NCBI RefSeq assembly: GCF_037126465.1
Contig: NC_088209.1
Span: forward strand, 25,301,146-25,365,145
DNA from: Ornithodoros turicata
Lineage: Eukaryota; Arthropoda; Arachnida; Ixodida; Argasidae
Direction of reading: 5' to 3'
Length of the DNA: 64,000 nt
Part shown: in pieces, positions 11,620-22,577 of the stretch
How the letters are laid out: every line of letters begins with the position of its first letter
Position numbering within the stretch: the stretch's first letter is position 1
Made by a program: the position numbers and the translations under genes
Notes under the pieces: model-generated
Databases searched by the model: none
What the model was told of the DNA's origin: nothing
Seen by the model: the letters and a program-made list of their open reading frames with translations, nothing else

Positions 11620-12558
11620 AAGGCAAATGTATACAGTGTGCCTTTTTTCAGGCGATACAGATTTTTCATTAAAAACTATAAGGGCTATAGACATGCTGTT
11701 GTCACTTCTATCATCTCTCTGCCGGCGGACGTTCTTGGTCATATATTGCTCAACTGCCAAATCACAAATTACCTAAAAATCGTTAATTAACTTCTTAATT
11801 ACAAAAGCTACGAAGTTGTCCCAATGAGAACATCTGTTCCTTTCGGTGACCTGATGTCGTAGCCGCTTTCAGAACAAAAATCAGTTCGGTAGATCGTCTG
11901 CAAAAAATTAGTGAAGGAATACCATTTTTTTTCTTTATTTTGTTCATTGCGCATCTTCCGAGACCCGCCTTTCCTTCATCTCCAATGTGAGAGGGGGAAA
12001 GAGCACACTGTCGCCTCTTGCGTCCTCGAATAAGATTAACAGAAAATGCAGCCCAAGATACGGGCAGTTCCGATAGCGTCGCCCGATACATGTGTTTTGT
12101 TTTGTTTCCGGAAGTTAATGCTCATCTTCGACGCATGAGGCGGCACGGTGGCGGCATCTTCGACGCATGAGGCTCCCTCACCATCTCACATTGGGGATGA
12201 AGGAAAGACGCGTCTCGGAAGATGCGCCATGAATAAAAAAAATAAAAAAATGGTGTTCCTTCACGAATTTTTTTGCGGACGATCTACCGAACGGATTTTT
12301 GTTCTGAAAACGGCTACGATATCAGGTCACCGAAAGGAACCGATGTTCTCGTTTGGACAACTTCGTAGATTTTATAATTTAAAAGTTAATTAACGATTTT
12401 TAGGAAATTAGTGATTTGACGGTTGAGCAACATATGGCCAAGAACGTCCGCCGGCCCAGAGATGATAGAAGTGAAAACGGCATGTCTATAGCCCTTATAG
12501 TTTTTTTTAATGAAAAATCTGTACCGCATAAAAAAAGACACCCTGTATACAGTTGCCT
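11620..12558. repeat. Element P1: large inverted dimer ending in ACACCCTGTATA
   Basis: The left half (11630-12065) and right half (about 12160-12549) are inverted copies of each other: GCATGTCTATAGCCCTTATA, ACGATCTACCGAACGGATTT and TTTTTGTTCTGAAAACGGC appear in both. The outer tips are TATACAG at the left and CTGTATA at the right. The spacer contains a 19-bp direct repeat beginning CATCTTCGACGCATGAGG at 12123 and 12155. No ORF is convincing. Confidence 0.75.
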
Positions 12559-12919
12559 ATGAAGTCGATCAAGATGTCATGATACCCCCCACCTTCCTGC
12601 CAAGCGGCACGCGGCCATATCGGTAGGCAACCGCTCAACAACGTACCGACACCCCACTAATCCATCTCTCATTTCGCCCAGTAGTCTGTCTCGGTTGTGA
12701 GTTTGTTCTATCTTCCGGGATAAATGTCCCTGCAAGTGTGAGGCCTCAGTGATGCTACAGGTCCAGATTACTCATACGAGAAAGGTTCTATGGCCATTAT
12801 GTGGGGAACATGGAGCAGGTGCGCCGGAGGATTATCTGTGAGACACGGGAATAAAACTCCTACAGGGCAAGAGAAGAATATTTTCGATTTTTCGCTGTTG
12901 AGTTTCGTGTTCACGCTTA
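12559..12919. other. No recognisable feature
   Basis: Mixed-composition spacer between two P-type elements. No ORF or repeat is supported. Confidence 0.35.
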
Positions 12920-13577
12920 TATACAGGGTGTCCCAGCTAAATACGAACATATTTAAAATATATATATATATCACTTTTTCCGAGATGAAGTCAATTGTAT
13001 TATAGGATAGGCTGAAGGGCACTCCTCAGGAGGAAGATGAGCTTCGAAGATGAGCGTTGAAGGTGGGCTTTTACTTGGGGAAACAAAACGAGAACAAATG
13101 TCTCTGGTGACTCTATGGGAACTGCCCTTATCTTGGGTTGCATTTCCTCTTTTCTTTTAATCCTTTCAATCCTTTTCCAGGACGCAAGAGGCGATAATGT
13201 GCTCTTTCACCGTCTCACATTGGGGGTGAAGGAAATACGCATCTCCGAAGATGAGCAATGAACAAAATAAAGAAAAAATGGTATTCCTTCACGAAGTTTT
13301 TGCGGACGATCTATCGAACGGATTTTTGTTCTGAAAACGGCTCCTGCATCGGGTGACCAAAGGGACCGGATGTTCTCATTGGGACAACTTCGTAGCTTTT
13401 ATAATTAAAAAGTTAATTATTGAAAGTTAATTAAGACATTGCTTTAGGAGTTTGCTAATGCCCTCCTAAGGAGTGCACTTCAGCCTATGCTATAATGCAA
13501 TTGATTTCGTCTCCGAAAAAGTGATATATATATATATATTTAAGAAGTACGTTCGCATTTAGCTGGGGCACCCTAGA
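12920..13577. mobile_element. Element P2: about 110-bp terminal inverted repeats around a P module
   Basis: The left end TATACAGGGTGTCCCAGCTA and right end TTTAGCTGGGGCACCCTAG are inverted, as are the AAGTGATATATATATATA / GAGATGAAGTCAATTG blocks further in. The interior (13130-13440) is a third copy of the module that forms the arms of P1 (GCGGACGATCTATCGAACGG). It has the structure of a non-autonomous DNA element; superfamily not identified. Confidence 0.75.
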
Positions 13578-13708
13578 CACGACACTCGACAGCTACGAAA
13601 GACATTCGTACATATGAGAATGAAGTAGAGAAATAAGAGAAAAAAAAAATGCCTTAGTTCTTCGTGTAGGGAGTGAATAAGAAGACGAAGGAAATATACC
13701 TTTATAAT

Positions 13709-14002
13709 TCTTACCAATAACGCCACCTAGGTACTGAAAGCCTAATATACCCCCTCTCACCCTTTCGCCACATGGACATAAGATGGTGGTGTCCGTATGT
13801 CACCTGCTTCAACCAATCGCTGCAGACGATTTCAAACACAGGCTTTCTGTGGATACCAGTGGCTGCTCAGGGCTCATACGATTCATAGCGGCTCGTTTCC
13901 ATAGTTAGCCGCTGAAAGCACGGTCGTGATTGGCGAAATTCTAAGGACTACTTCACGTCGTTCAAGCGATCGGGCTTTTTTATGTAGGTGGCGTTGGTTA
14001 TT
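13709..14002. repeat. Possible TIR element
   Basis: AATAACGCCACCTAGG near 13717 is mirrored by TAGGTGGCGTTGGTTATT at 13985-14002, with further imperfect matches inward. The arms are short and diverged, so this could be an old MITE or coincidence. Confidence 0.35.
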
Positions 14003-14003
14003 A

Positions 14004-14515
14004 GGCCCCTGTTACGCGGACGCTTTCAACCGCCGTTGAGCCAATGATATTTGACTCCGCCGTGTAACTGCAGTTGGGTGGTGTTACACTGCAGCGTCAA
14101 ATGTGATCCACATTTCAAATGCAGTTGACTTCAACTGAGATTGGCGATCTGAGTTGAATCAGCTGGCATGATGGCGGCAACCACTAAGAAGAACCATGCG
14201 TCCAAGAAGCGTTTCGAGTGGACGGACGCCTTTATTCGACTGTTCTGGCTCTCATGTGGTCTAGTTGCTCGCTTTTAGACGCAAAGACCAAAAATTGCCA
14301 GAAAAATGTACCACTTACGATAGAACAAGCTGTATTTTGAATGTACCTACAACTAACAACGATAACACTTGTAAGAACACTTGGTAGACAAGCTGAACAC
14401 AGCGACGCACTGAAAGGGCCGTGTGAGGGAATTGCCGTTCAGTTGAAGGACCTTTGGGAAGTTCAACGACTTCAACAGCAGTTCGGCAGTTTGAAATTCC
14501 CGTGCAACAGGAGCA
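14004..14515. mobile_element. Harbinger-like remnant with TTA target duplication
   Basis: The left tip GGCCCCTGTTACGCGG and right tip CCGTGCAACAGGAGC form an imperfect inverted repeat that continues inward (TTTCAACCGCCG against CGGCAGTTTGAAA). TTA lies immediately outside both tips (14001-14003 and 14516-14518). A 3-bp TWA duplication is characteristic of PIF/Harbinger elements. At 512 bp it cannot encode a transposase. Confidence 0.5.
14168..14278 (+). pseudogene. Myb/SANT-like protein start, broken
   Basis: A 36-codon ORF inside the Harbinger-like element starts MMAATTKKNHASKKRFEWTD. A basic leader followed by a W-T-D motif resembles the start of the Myb-like accessory protein of PIF/Harbinger elements. 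The frame stops soon after; downstream a frame shift gives RRKDQKLPEKC, which could be the continuation. Similarity was judged by eye over a very short stretch, so it is tentative. Confidence 0.35.
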
Positions 14516-14518
14516 TTA

Positions 14519-15739
14519 CAGCCTTTACGGAGGTAGCTTACTCCGAACACTTCGGGCTAACCGTCCCTTTCGACGCTTTCGCCGGTGACATCATTGACAA
14601 GTCGTGGTTGCGCAACGTTGTGCTTCGCTCGCTCGAATTATCTATGACGTATCGTATTAACGAGACAGGACCGACGTGACTACAAAGCGAAGAAAAAAGG
14701 GAGCAACGGAAACCCCGTGGCGCTGCCTTGTCTATGTTTTGTCTTGCGCTCCACTCACAATTGTCTCACTGGACTATACCAGTCGCACACATTCGCTATG
14801 GCATGTTTGTTCACTCGACCTTAGTTCTCAGATGCCTCTCATCGTATTTGAAAGTCGCCTGAAGGCATGAGTGCTGCCAGGGTTCTTCTCTTATTGTGTC
14901 GTCTTGAACTTCTTAAATAAACACGGAGCGTGCCTGAAGCTTAACGAGCGCGAAGCAGGGAGCAAGTTTCGACGCGCATCCGTGTATTTGTCGTTCCAAT
15001 GTTTATGTAGCAAGTTTCGAGGTTGAGACATAACATTTTGTGCAGCAGGAACAAAGAGAATTTCGGATGAGAATACGCGAGGTGTATAGAAGTATTGAAG
15101 TCGATATTTCCCCACCAATCGCACAACAGCGACTCATGGTGAGGAAGGATAGTGGAAATGACTAAAGGTGATAGTGTTGTGGACAACTGTCCATAAACCG
15201 TCCTTTACTTAATCGGCACAGGGCGTTAGAAAAGAAATCAATAAAGAAACGCATCTGGCGACACTTTTACTATAGCAGCTGCCGGTTAAAGGCTTTAGAG
15301 AACGAGAGTGGTCGATTTTGTGAGCTTCGGTGGGAAGGTAATTGCACTGAGAAGTCGGAAAATCGATGTAGAGTTTTTTTTTTTACTCATGAGCACCAGA
15401 TGAAATCACTTCAATCAACCGTTAAGTACACGTTAAGTGTACGACCTACGTCAACACATTTCGACGGCGTGCTCCGGCCTCGGGGTATTTATTTTTGTGG
15501 TGCCCATGACCAACAGGACATCTCGATTAAACATGATACGACACAATGCATCAATAACACTAGCGCGACATTAGTATTCAGCAGAGATAAATGGATAACG
15601 TCAAGGTTGCATAATGTTGTCGACAATCTTCAAGTTAAGATGCAAACGTGGGACCGCTGTGGTTGTAAAAAAAGGTTGGAAGTTGTCTTGTCGTAGCAGA
15701 AACACGGGACAAATCCTCGGGACAGTCAGTATGGACAGA
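14519..15739. other. No recognisable feature
   Basis: ORFs of 64-112 codons occur on both strands (for example 14341-14679 plus) without motifs. Nothing repeated elsewhere in the window was seen here. Confidence 0.35.
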
Positions 15740-15815
15740 ATCTTTATATAGAATAGATTGGAATAGAAATGGAAACATAGGTCGCACTGGTGCGACCAGC
15801 TGTTCCAGGACGCTT
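15740..15815 (-). repeat. Repeat T, second LINE 3' end
   Basis: On the minus strand: GTCCTGGAACAGCTGGTCGC, a self-complementary GGTCGCACCAGTGCGACC block, and a TTTCCATTTC tail. Matches the arrangement at 2516-2600. Confidence 0.45.
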
Positions 15816-16768
15816 GACGTGTGAAAGCACTGAATGATTTAAAAGATTATTTCAGCCCGTATGTCCTCGAGGTAGTTCGTCAGTGCACGCAGCGCAGGTT
15901 GCTCTTTATATTCTTGGAATAGGCGATCAGTCCTCTTGACTGTTTCGTTTGTTTGGTCAGTTGTGTCGTCGGCCCCGCTGAAAGCTTTCAGAAGCAAAAA
16001 TAGATTGTGCCAAAGGCAGTAGACGACGAACGGCATTGAGCAGAGCAGGTATTAAACGACCATCACGAAATGGCTGTGTTCGATCTATGCGTATTTCTTC
16101 GAGCTACCGATAAACATACCTTTTCCCTGCAATTACTGCGCCTTGAATCCAATCGTGGCACTGCTACTGCGAAGGTCATTCTATTGATGGCACGTGGTCT
16201 TCCAAACTGAAGCTTGGCTGTAAATAACGAGGGAGTAAATGCAGAAAGAGGTTAGGTTGACCTTACTCCGGCGGTGACTCACCTTAGTGTAAGTACAAGC
16301 ATTTCTCAGTTGTAACAAAAGAGCTGTTGAGGTGCTCATGCAAGCTTGATATAGAACTAATATAGAAATGACATAGAAAACGCTGAAGGGCAACGATGGA
16401 GCTTTTCCTCTCGCTTTCTACACACCAGATGAGTGAACGCGGAATGAAAGATGCCGTTACCTAGACACCAACACAAAAGGAACGATTCGACGGTTGCGAC
16501 GACGGAATTTATGATCGATAGAAAAAAAAATGCAATTTACACTTACCCTTCTCTCCTTCTCGAGAGACGCGAAGGTGAGGGGCGGTCGTGATGATCGGAC
16601 AAGTCGTTTGAGGAGACCAATGGGATAACGCTACGCATATTGCCGGCCATCTTGAGAAGGAGAAAGAGAGGGAAAGTGTAAACTGAAGTTTCTTTAGCTC
16701 ATAAACCTCGAACGACGCAAGGATTGAATTCCATTCCTTTTGTGTTGCTGTCACCGTGTATTCATGCG
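15816..16768. other. Unassigned
   Basis: Only short ORFs with no motif. The hairpin at 16535-16683 is listed separately. Confidence 0.35.
16535..16683. repeat. Imperfect hairpin
   Basis: TTTACACTTACCCTTCTCTC at the left is mirrored by GAGAGGGAAAGTGTAAAC at the right, with CCTTCTCGAG/CTTGAGAAGG further in. The arms are about 31 bp with small indels, and the spacer is about 87 bp. Confidence 0.5.
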
Positions 16769-17087
16769 GTCGACATTCCCCGGAATACTCCACCGGAAGA
16801 TGCGATAAACGTCATAGCGTTATACTGCCACGTGATCGCGAGCGGTCAATGTCTTGTTTTCAGGTACACCGCTAACCGTGGGGAATATCCTGCGACACAG
16901 CCACAAGATATTCCGTAGCAGACGACAGGAAAAGGCGCTGGCGGAGTCGTCTGCTAAGTGCGGAGTACGCCACTCTCGATATTCCGGCACCGTGTGAATG
17001 GTCAACGTAACACAGTACGGAACTTCGGCTCCGTGAGCGGCGTTTTCGTTTTTTCTTCGCTAGAATATTCCGCCAGGACGTCGCTCG
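16769..17087. repeat. Dispersed palindromic repeat R, copy 2
   Basis: Better preserved than copy 1 (8700-8985). The outer ends CGACATTCCCCGGAATACT and AGAATATTCCGCCAGGACGTCG (last 20 bases compared) are roughly inverted, suggesting a terminal-repeat element of about 320 bp. The GCAGACGAC/GTCGTCTGC stem lies centrally. Confidence 0.65.
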
Positions 17088-17171
17088 TCTGATTACAAGA
17101 ATATTTCCCGTTTGAATGTGCAGATGCCGCTGCAGTGACGTTTGATACAAGAGCCACTCGTGCTACAGTGC

Positions 17172-17444
17172 AAGTCCTCTTCAAACAGAGCTTCAACGCA
17201 TGACACGCTCTTAGTCAACCACCATCCAGAGTGACATCGTTCTGCCCCCTGATTGGTTAAAAATGGGAGGCGTGCGCAGTTTTGTATGGTACTTGTTCAG
17301 TCACGTTAATTGTCACAAAAAGGCGTACGCCCCCTGCTTTCCACACATCTGGGAGTGATAACGGTATATTATTCTGAGCAATGTGCGTTCTGTGGAATGG
17401 TTAACTTCACCGTGCTATATGGATGAAGTTCTGATCCAAGAGTG
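17172..17444. mobile_element. MITE M1, diverged copy
   Basis: Has the M1 blocks in order: GAGCTTCAACGCATGACACG, AAAAATGGGAGGCGTGCGC, TTAATTGTCACAAAAAGGCG and an end at CCAAGAGTG. Both arms are diverged from the reference, and the right arm has acquired extra sequence. Confidence 0.7.
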
Positions 17445-18470
17445 AGCGATATTCGGCTTGTAAAGTGTTACCATCAAAGGTTTTTCTTTTAATGGCGCGT
17501 TGAAAACTTTCGGCGTAAAGATACCTAACACTGTCGAACCGCATGAGTGATGGATGCAGGAGGTACTACGGCGCCATGGTAAAAAGGGTGCCAGGAGACC
17601 GAGAAGACCGGCGAGATCTGGGTTTCGGTTTGGATAGGGATTCAGAATAATATGGAGATTGTGGCTCCACGAACCGGGGAAACCATTTCGATTCTTGCTT
17701 CTATGTTGTCTTGCTTGTTATCTCAAGTGAGTTCCTGATATTTTGTGTACCACTAAACAAATAAACAAACAGGCTACTGTTTGTCGCCCGTCATGTGAAC
17801 CGCTGTTGGCCTTCGATTTCCTTCACTGCTTTGACAAATATACGTTGTCCTTTATTTTCACCTCGCTTCGGAAACCCATATTCTATGTCGCCATCCTGCA
17901 AGATCTCCCATTCTTTTGGAAAATGTACCATTCATCTATATAGGCAATCTAGAATCTCTGTTAGATCTGGGCTCATGGCAATCATGGGGTATATCGTTCT
18001 GTTTGCCGTTGCAAAGGGGCAATTTTGCAATTCCTGACGAGGCCTGATTATGCTGCATTGAGACATCCATCTGAGCCCTGTGTCCGCATAGTGAACAAGG
18101 TGCAAAACAAGTGCACAACGTAACTTTGACTAGGCACAGCTGTTCCATTGATGTAGCTTCACCGTACGAGAAGTGGTAGCACTTCCAGAGAATGGAATAT
18201 TATCAAACATGCATCTATAGTTCGCACGTTAAATCGCAAAATGCACCCATACCACTGCTAACGCCACTGCTGCCAAAACTCCAAGTCATGTCTGGCTTAC
18301 CTGGATGCCTCAGAGCCCACCCTCTAACTCCCGATATTGACTCATCGGCTAAGCGAATTAGGTCCAGTAAAACATCCATTAGGGCTTGTTGGTACAGTTC
18401 CTTGACGATAAAAGCGCTAAGAGAGACAAACTCAGACGACACAACATAGAGCACTTAAGAGTGCTCTATG
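17445..18470. other. Unassigned; possible transposon interior
   Basis: An AAACAAATAAACAAAC tail-like stretch lies at 17755-17771. ORFs of 65-85 codons lie on both strands. The right end of the region abuts a pogo/Tigger-like terminus (18471-18502), so part of it may be a decayed element body, but I see no DDE motif. Confidence 0.3.
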
Positions 18471-18502
18471 ATAAGCGAGGTATGCTAAGCGAGACATGAC
18501 TG
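18445..18502 (-). repeat. Pogo/Tigger-like terminus next to a 26-bp palindrome
   Basis: Read on the minus strand from the TA at 18503: CAGTCATGTCTCGCTTAGC, the style of pogo/Tigger terminal repeats, which insert at TA. CATAGAGCACT/AGTGCTCTATG forms an 11-bp-arm palindrome at 18445-18470. No partner terminus was found. Confidence 0.4.
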
Positions 18503-18576
18503 TATATTAATACTAATAGTGCTACATTACAACGTAGAGAGTAACGTTCGGCCATACTTAGTATGTAGCCATATAG

Positions 18577-18872
18577 TTTTTTTTTAAATTCCGTGTTAGC
18601 GCCGCGTAGCAACTGTGGCTATGAGCGGCGTATAGATGGAGAGAGGACAGCAGAAAGGAGTGGGGGACAGGGGGGTTAGTATGCGTCGTGGGCTGACTTG
18701 AGGGAGGAGCTGTGGCGACATTCGTCTGGAAAATCTTCGGAAAACCCACAGAAAACCTCAGACAGCACAGCCGGTGGTAGGATTCGAACCCAACACCTCC
18801 CATTCTTCAGCACGACCTTGGCTACCACAAATGAGCGGGGGACGCTTTAACCCACTCTGCCATGCCGCTGGT
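18577..18872 (-). mobile_element. SINE S1, complete copy with target duplication
   Basis: On the minus strand: A box in GGCATGGCAGAGTGGGTTAA, B box in GGGTTCGAATCCT, body, GCGGCGCTAACACGG and an A-rich tail. CATATAG occurs on both sides (18570-18576 and 18873-18879), a probable target duplication. The head resembles a class II tRNA (Ser/Leu type). Confidence 0.9.
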
Positions 18873-19593
18873 CATATAGTCATACAGTCATATAGCTTGA
18901 GTACAACACATTGTTCTCGGACAAAAGCACACAGCCAGACGACACATGCACTCTGCGGAACAGTGCGTCTGCCACCTGGCGTCTGCCCGTGAAAGCTGTG
19001 CTACACTCAATAACTGATTCTATTACTATACCACTATACCACTATTGCATGCTATGAACGCTTACCTATAACAGTATTTCGTGTAGAACTAAAGAAAAAA
19101 AAAAACACCTGTCGAGTGAATAGGTTCCAATGGCAGTGTGTGTTTGAGAACGAAGTATGTTTCGATCACAAACTCTGGGAGGAAGTCCTGATTAGCTTGT
19201 CACGGGCTTCAAAGTGACCTCTCATTCGTGACATAGAAATGCCTATCAGAGCCCGCCCATATATGTGTACGTTAGAGCGACAAGGAAATGAGAAAAAAAA
19301 AAATGCAATTTCCTTTTCGCCTGACAGGCGATTTGATGAGCGATCACGTTCAAGGAAAAGTATTATTTTTTTTTCAACAGTTTGTTTAATCAATGACGAT
19401 TTGCCTTCGTAGAATACATGTTTTATGAAGTGTATTAGGTTGCATTCAGTGACTGGAAGCTTGAGGCTTTAGCCATTTTTTTTTACACCCTGATTATTAT
19501 TAACCAGCAGGAAATAAAGTAATATGGCAATATACTCTGCAGCAAATGTTTGGCGGCGTTCTGATTCCTTTTTGTGGCTCCTGAACAGCTCTG
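18873..19593. other. Unassigned
   Basis: A short triple of GTCATATAG/GTCATACAG words follows the SINE. A/T-rich tracts lie at 19090-19105 and 19290-19375. No gene. Confidence 0.35.
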
Positions 19594-19840
19594 CACTCTT
19601 GAAAATGAACTTCACCGCATAGCACGCTCCTAGCCAACCATAATCTCGAATGATATCGTTATCTGCCCGTATTTGTTGAAAAGGGGAGGCGTACGCCTTT
19701 TTGTGACACTTATGCTGTTCATAATTGTCACAAAAAAGGCGTACGCCTCCCGTTTTCAGCAAATCAGGGCAGATAACGATATCATTCGAGATTATGGTTG
19801 GCTAGGAGCGTGCTATGCGGTTAGGTCATTTTTAAGAGTG
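19594..19840. mobile_element. MITE M1, full-length copy
   Basis: 247 bp; CACTCTTGAAAATGAACTTC at the left and TCATTTTTAAGAGTG at the right. The central hairpin GTGACACTTATGCTGTTCAT is intact. Flanks are TG (left) and TA (right), consistent with a TA duplication changed once. Confidence 0.9.
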
Positions 19841-19860
19841 TAGACTCTAAGCATAGCATG

Positions 19861-19965
19861 AACTCTGAGAAGGAAACTTGGCCGTATAGCACGCTTATAG
19901 GCAAGCAGAACCCCGAATGAATCTTCCGCTTGCCGAAAGCTGTAGGCGTACGTACTTTCTGTAAA
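19861..19965. mobile_element. MITE M1-related arm, degraded
   Basis: AACTTGGCCGTATAGCACGC, CCGAATGAATC and TAGGCGTACGTAC follow the order of an M1 left arm. The right arm is missing. Confidence 0.45.
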
Positions 19966-19983
19966 ACTGTAAGCCTTATACTG

Positions 19984-20638
19984 TAAACGTATTTTTATTC
20001 GCGATGTATTAATTTTCGCGAATATCGCGACCGCCCAAAAATCGCGAAAAATTGTACTCGCGATCACAGCTTGGCATTTATCCCGCGAAAGGAAACATAC
20101 CTGGGTAGTAATGTCGTTACTGTAATGAAATTACAGTAATGAATTACTTTTTCTGGTAATTTGTAATGTAATGCATTACTTTTGACATTATGCAATTTCT
20201 AATGTAATTTAATTACATTTGGGCAGTAATTTTAATGACATTACTCATTACTTTTTACAAAAGAATGGACTCTGTGTTGTGTTGGCGCTTGGCAGAAAGA
20301 GAGTTGGCAACTGCCGAGTTGAAAGAACTCCAACGCCGACAATGAATTTCCGCATCCTCAACATCGTTACGATTAAGCTTGAAATGACTTTGTAATGCCA
20401 TTACTTTTTCGTAGTAATTGTAATGTAATTTCATTACATTTCAATTGCAGTAATGAGTAATGTATTTAATTAAATTCTAGCTGGAGTAATGTGATTTAAT
20501 TACATTTTAGAAGTAATTTACCCAAGTATGAAAGGAAACAGCCCTGGAGTCGCGAAATTAAATACTCGCAAATAACTTCGCAAATCACTGAATGCGCGAT
20601 TCGCGAGAATTAATACATAGCGAATAAAAATACGATTA
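19984..20638. mobile_element. TIR element with CGCGAA-rich ends, host of a nested insertion
   Basis: The left end CGTATTTTTATTCGCGATGT (19988 on) is inverted at the right end (to 20634), with TATTAATTTTCGCGAAT further in. Subterminal TTCGCGA/TCGCGAA words recur. A second element (20097-20529) is inserted near the middle; without it this element is about 210 bp. Confidence 0.75.
20097..20529. mobile_element. TAATG-rich element with a 10-bp target duplication
   Basis: The ends ATACCTGGGTAGTAATG and TAATTTACCCAAGTAT are inverted. GAAAGGAAAC stands directly on both sides (20087-20096 and 20530-20539). The interior is a near-continuous run of TAATG/CATTA words. A 9-10 bp duplication is typical of Mutator-like elements and not of hAT (8 bp), but the family is not established. 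Confidence 0.8.
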
Positions 20639-20699
20639 CTATGCGCTTCTGTAGTTGCAGGTCAGCTACTCAGGCTAACCTCTTCTTAAAAATCCCCTA

Positions 20700-21115
20700 A
20701 CGAAACAAAAACAAACACACCAAAAACAGAGCTTCACCGCAAGCCACGCTTAAGGTCAACCAACATTCAGGACGATACCGCTCTGTCTCCTGATTTGCTG
20801 AGGACGAGGGAGCGTATAGCCGCATCTGCAGAGAGATATCGATGCAATATAGCTGCGATATCGAGCGATATAGTTGCTGAGAACGAAGGGACGTACGCCC
20901 CCTTATTTGTTTCAGCAAAGATAACTAGGTATCGCAGCCATGTACAACTATGTCGCTCTGTGCTTTGATTTGCTGAGGAGAAGGGGCGTACGACCCCTAG
21001 TCAGTTTCAGAAAATCGCTCAATATCGCAGCGATATCGTTCTGAATGTTTGGCTGGCGCCTTGACCGCGTTATGCAGTGAAGTCCTGTTTTTGGTGTGTT
21101 TGGTTTTGTTTCGTG
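20700..21115. mobile_element. 416-bp TIR element distantly related to M1
   Basis: The left end CGAAACAAAAACAAACACACC is inverted at the right end (first 20 bases compared, one mismatch). Just inside lie GCTTCACCGC and GCAGTGAAGTC, echoing the M1 subterminal block. The centre contains several further inverted blocks around GATATCG and GGGGCGTACG. Confidence 0.7.
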
Positions 21116-22467
21116 AAGGGATTTGTAATGAGAGATCTGCCTAGACTAGCTGGCTTGCTAATCCTGAAATGCATACACTGCTCAGAGTGCATCGTGCTTC
21201 TTAGCTGGCGAAGTACTTTTTGCGTAAAATTGCACGGAAGTACAGTCCTGCGATCACCTATCCAACAAATCGTCTTTCCTAAAACAAACATTATCATCGT
21301 TGTGCAGACACACACGTAGACAAACATTTGGTAAACCTCCAAGTATCACATCTATCCTTCATTTATAATAATCATTACACTCTCTCGCACCATTAGCTTC
21401 GTCCACGTACCTCAGCACGCCCTCTAAACAAAGCGAAAAGTGACCAAGGATATCAGACACGCCATTACATAAGCACAGTCATCCCGTCCGAATACCATAT
21501 GCGCGCATAAACAATCATTACTCCAACCTGTGTGCGGTGCATAAAGAAAGCGCGACCGTCAAGGCTGTACATGTGGTCAGCACATTAGTGCCACCGCTAA
21601 TCCACAAAGCACGTGCATGTCGTTTTTTTTCCCTCTCTTCCGTCGGTGTTGGCCGGGTATGGTCACGGCGAAAATGGGGTAGGACAAATCGCCACATGCA
21701 TGAATACAATTACATCTGCTGCCGGATAACCTCAATCTTTGCAGGCTCTTGGTGTCAATGCGCTCGCCTCCTCGGCGATACTCGCGACGCGACACGCTCT
21801 CGCGATTCATCAAAAGCCGTCTCGATTGTGTCAGCGGTGTTTGCATTGCGACGTGGCATATCGTGGAGCTTCTGTTCGAGCAAGCGTTGTTTTATCGCCA
21901 TCGACGCCATTTCTTTTTTCGTCGCAATGTGGAACAGGACGACCCGTACGTCGCGATTGTCTTGGGTAGGGAAGATTGATGTTTTTGTTGTGTAGGGTGG
22001 ATGCTATCAGAAAGCGTCTATATGGTTCAGAGTGGAAACATGTTTTTATTTGTTTTATTTATTGCCGTATACCTCAGTGGCAGATCGGAAGTCGAGTAAA
22101 AGAAGTTTCTAAGTATTTTTTTTTTTTAGTTGTCAGGGAACGATGTTCTTTTAGTCGTATTTCAAGTAAGAAGACAGTAAGGGATATGGTATAAGGTTAT
22201 TTTTCCTATTGGGCTACTCGTTTTTGTTTTTCTTTTGATATTAAAGGACGGTACATGTCGGTCTGCGACTTGTTTCACGGTTGCCAGCCGAGCTCTACGC
22301 ATTTCAGTGTGTAGTCATCAAAAAAAAAAAAAAATGCATCTCGTCGTGTAATGTTAGAAAGGTAACTCTGTTACTTTGAATAGTTACGTTTAGACAACCT
22401 TGCTTTTATACCTCAATTATGACACGTATAAATCCATCCCTCTTCAAACAGACAGTTCGTTCGTCTA
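21116..22467. other. No recognisable feature
   Basis: ORFs up to 152 codons (21537-21995 plus) overlap others on both strands. No motif, no repeated family. Confidence 0.35.
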
Positions 22468-22577
22468 CACTCTTAAAAATGAACTTCACCGCACAGCACG
22501 CTCCTAGTCAACCATCATCTCGAATTATATCGTTATCTGCCCCGATTTGTTGAAAACGGGAGGCGTACGCCTTTTCT
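22468..22577. mobile_element. MITE M1, single left arm
   Basis: CACTCTTAAAAATGAACTTC after TA, then the full arm to GGAGGCGTACGCCTTTTC. The right arm is absent, so this is a truncated copy. Confidence 0.85.

Noticed and set aside
18215..18454. Pogo/Tigger transposase fragment next to the pogo-like terminus
   Set aside because: The 79-codon ORF shows no DDE or CENP-B-type helix-turn-helix motif; only the terminus itself is suggestive.
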